Positions 4,480 to 6,576 of a stretch of 6,576 bases of DNA are shown in pieces. Below the pieces are notes generated by a model. That model was not told the DNA's origin, made no database searches, and saw nothing but the letters and a program-made list of their open reading frames with translations. How positions within the stretch are numbered: the stretch's first letter is position 1; each line of letters opens with the position of its first letter. The stretch spans positions 1 through 6,576 of the forward strand of contig JABGUO010000406.1 of assembly GCA_018646565.1 (NCBI GenBank), written 5' to 3'. The DNA is from Opitutia bacterium. GTDB lineage: Bacteria > Verrucomicrobiota > Verrucomicrobiia > Opitutales > Seribacteraceae. The position numbers were made by a program, and so were the translations under genes.

Positions 4480-6576
4480 TCACTTTTTCTTTTCTGAAAG
4501 ATAGTCTTCCGGGTAACCGGGGTGGGGGGGCATGATCGAAGTGGGATAACCGGGGTCTTTGGCGTAGTCTGCGAATCGCTCTTCGATCCGTGCATCCTTC
4601 TTCGAACCGCTATGAAATACAAAACGGTAGCGGAGTTTTAAACTTTGTCCTTTTCTTATGGTGTGTTTTCCGTCTCCCCCAAGTTTTGTGGGAGCAAATG
4701 GGTTGGCAGAAATAAGACCATAGTCACGAGCATGCCACCAAGACTTTTCTCCTTTTTTGGCTAGATTGCTTGGGTGACTGAAAAATGCGATACCGGCTTC
4801 TTTTCCTTCGATGGTTCCGTAATAGTGTACCCAGTCCGCCCGTTTGCCCCAGATGCTTTTCCCTTCTCCTCCCACACTGTTTCGAGCCTTGCCAAATACT
4901 TGCTTAACTCCGTGCTTTGCACTCGTGGTTAACCTTAAGTCAGGATGTGTTCGTATTCCCACGAAGCCATCCTTGAATTCTTCGAAAACGATGTCCTGAT
5001 TGGTGGCGTGCATATTAATTTCCAAATCCAAATAATGGGCAATTTCGTCTCCGCCAAATGTCATTGTGCGGGTATCTGCTCCAATGGTTTTACCTTCGCT
5101 ATCCTTCCATGCATTCAATGTCTTGATTAGACCACGATCTTCGCCAGATCGGGATTCGATGACTTTTAGGTGCTCCACAGTACCAGAATTTTTATATTGA
5201 TTATGCCAAAAACCAGCGCCGCTCATTTCTTGGTGGCCAATGAAAATTCCCCGATGGTGAGGATGATCTTTTGCTTCGCCCATAGTGTTCTTTTTGAATG
5301 GGTAGTCTCGAAGCATACGAATATTACCAGGTCCATTAACTGGCCAGATAATCGGCTGGGATAGTTTTTCAAAGTTGTACTTGGCAAAGAATTCACCGCC
5401 AATGTTCACTTCGATCCCGTCTTTTGTATTCTTTAGTTCTGTTAAATATCCAGATTTTGGTCTTTGTAATCGGTTAAGAGTATACTGTACTCGCTTATCA
5501 TCAACTGTCTTCCCATTCTTGGAACGTAGTTTAGAATCGAATTCAAGTTCGTAAATCCTTCCTGCCTCTAGTCCTTCAATTGAAATTTCAAAAGGTCCGG
5601 CTCCAGTTAATTTTAGAATTTTGTGTTCTTTTTTATCTTTCTCACTGGATCCATAACGATAGCCGTATTCAAAGCGAAAACTACGAACACTTATTTTTTC
5701 AGTGAGCTTTTCCGGGTCTTGGATAGGTTCTGTAAACCAAATTTTAAATCCCTTTGTCGTCAATTTGAAATCTTTGACATGAAATGGTGTATTTCCATTA
5801 TAGGTAATCTTTTGTATGCCCTCATCAGGCCTTTGCCATCCTCGGGCGGTGGAGGCATAGTAAATTGATTTGCCATTTGCATCCATGGCGATTCGAACAC
5901 CACCTGCACGCAATTCCTTGGTGTTTAGAAAAAGAGTGGACGCTCCCTGCCAGGCACCATCTACTTTTTCCATCATTATGCGGTTAATTCTACGCCCGTT
6001 CTCGTCTGGTACAAGCATCTGACCATTGAAGGGACCAAAGTTTTCGCTTTCGATAATAAAAGGTTCACCACATGAACTCATCGTTTTTCTGGTTAACTGA
6101 ACGGAGGGCTGGTTGTGCAGATCATCAAGCATTTTACGGGGAAGAAAAATCGGTGTACCCAAGTTTTTCAGGTCAGGATCCCATACCAAGCTTGAAGGAT
6201 GACCATTAAATGATCCTGGACGAACATTGTAAATGGGGGAACCTCCACGCCAATCTCCCTGATTGTCTCCAGACCAAATTTCGCCGTTCAGTGAACGGGT
6301 GATTCCATTGTGCATTCGAAACCCGCTCGCAAAAGGAGTCAATTTTCCATTATCGTTATAATGTACGATCCAACCACGCAGTTGGTTAGAAGAGAAATTT
6401 CGGCCCCTGCGTCCGTCTTTTGAATACTCACCTCTTGGAGTGTGAAAAGTGGGTCCGTTGTGCGACGCAGTACCCAAAGCGATGTAGTATCCTCCGTTAC
6501 CGTCCGGGCAGATGGCATTGGTCTCGTGGTAATTTCCACTGATCCCAAAATCGGTGGACAGGTTATTATAACGATC
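4480..6576 (-). CDS. Sorbosone-dehydrogenase-like beta-propeller / Ig-like / PmoA-type DUF6807 fusion protein; 5' end cut by window edge
   Basis: The frame is open to the right edge, so the true start is outside; 698 residues are visible (window residue 1 is at 6576). Residues 1 to about 265 are the C-terminal half of a beta-propeller of the glucose/sorbosone dehydrogenase (PVC 'large secreted protein') type, seen as GNGGYYIALG, SGFRMHNGITRSLNGEIW, GHPSSLVWDPDL and GGVRIAMDANGKSIYYA. About 269-368 is a spacer domain with a GFKIWFTEPI strand and EYGYRYGS, like the Ig-like unit following such propellers. About 377-673 matches the PmoA-like family (PF14100, DUF6807), with the signature DHPHHRG at 437-443 (nt 5248-5268), then GHQEMSGAGFWH. 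It ends in a Pro-rich HPGYPEDY tail and Lys-rich C-terminus. Other members are secreted, but the signal peptide is off-window. Despite the 'PmoA' name there is no evidence for methane oxidation. The stop is followed 27 bp later by the epimerase gene, suggesting an operon with sugar oxidation/isomerisation roles (inference). Confidence 0.85.
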   Translation of the reverse strand, partial: DRYNNLSTDFGISGNYHETNAICPDGNGGYYIALGTASHNGPTFHTPRGEYSKDGRRGRNFSSNQLRGWIVHYNDNGKLTPFASGFRMHNGITRSLNGEIWSGDNQGDWRGGSPIYNVRPGSFNGHPSSLVWDPDLKNLGTPIFLPRKMLDDLHNQPSVQLTRKTMSSCGEPFIIESENFGPFNGQMLVPDENGRRINRIMMEKVDGAWQGASTLFLNTKELRAGGVRIAMDANGKSIYYASTARGWQRPDEGIQKITYNGNTPFHVKDFKLTTKGFKIWFTEPIQDPEKLTEKISVRSFRFEYGYRYGSSEKDKKEHKILKLTGAGPFEISIEGLEAGRIYELEFDSKLRSKNGKTVDDKRVQYTLNRLQRPKSGYLTELKNTKDGIEVNIGGEFFAKYNFEKLSQPIIWPVNGPGNIRMLRDYPFKKNTMGEAKDHPHHRGIFIGHQEMSGAGFWHNQYKNSGTVEHLKVIESRSGEDRGLIKTLNAWKDSEGKTIGADTRTMTFGGDEIAHYLDLEINMHATNQDIVFEEFKDGFVGIRTHPDLRLTTSAKHGVKQVFGKARNSVGGEGKSIWGKRADWVHYYGTIEGKEAGIAFFSHPSNLAKKGEKSWWHARDYGLISANPFAPTKLGGDGKHTIRKGQSLKLRYRFVFHSGSKKDARIEERFADYAKDPGYPTSIMPPHPGYPEDYLSEKKK

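Noticed and set aside
6475..6477. TTG (- strand) as the start of the propeller/DUF6807 gene
   Set aside because: The same frame stays open to the window edge and its translation (for example ICPDGNGGYYIALG) continues the propeller pattern, so the TTG is internal.

Overview
The window most likely comes from a bacterium of the PVC group (Verrucomicrobiota, Planctomycetota or Lentisphaerota) with moderate GC. The reasons are the protein families present: a sulfatase fused to a DUF1080 (3-keto-disaccharide hydrolase-like) domain, a secreted protein with SHD1-type repeats, a sugar-phosphate isomerase/epimerase of the PVC-expanded type, and a sorbosone-dehydrogenase-like propeller joined to a PmoA/DUF6807 domain. 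This set is typical of PVC polysaccharide degraders, often marine. The exact lineage cannot be fixed from the sequence alone. Several starts lack a clear Shine-Dalgarno motif.

Layout: positions 3-3633 are read on the + strand. They hold the 3' end of a sulfatase-DUF1080 fusion (3-1196, cut by the left edge), then a 57-residue membrane protein (1197-1370) whose start abuts the preceding stop and whose stop overlaps the next start (ATGA). Next is a DUF983 zinc-ribbon membrane protein (1367-1735). After a 98-bp spacer with a small palindrome comes a secreted 599-residue protein with four SHD1-like repeats and an unrecognised C-terminal domain (1834-3633). Positions 3637-6576 are read on the - strand: a large propeller / Ig-like / DUF6807 protein (6576-4480, cut by the right edge) followed 27 bp downstream by the TIM-barrel epimerase (4452-3637). 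The two blocks converge with 3 bp between stop codons, and a hairpin with T-rich stretches on both sides sits at the junction.

How they may work together (inference): the sulfatase-DUF1080 protein could desulfate a sulfated glycan and act on a keto-glycoside. The - strand pair resembles carbohydrate-oxidation/isomerisation modules. The two blocks are separate transcription units, so a shared pathway is only suggested. No RNA genes, CRISPR arrays, insertion sequences or phage genes were seen, and the longest gene-free stretch is 98 bp.
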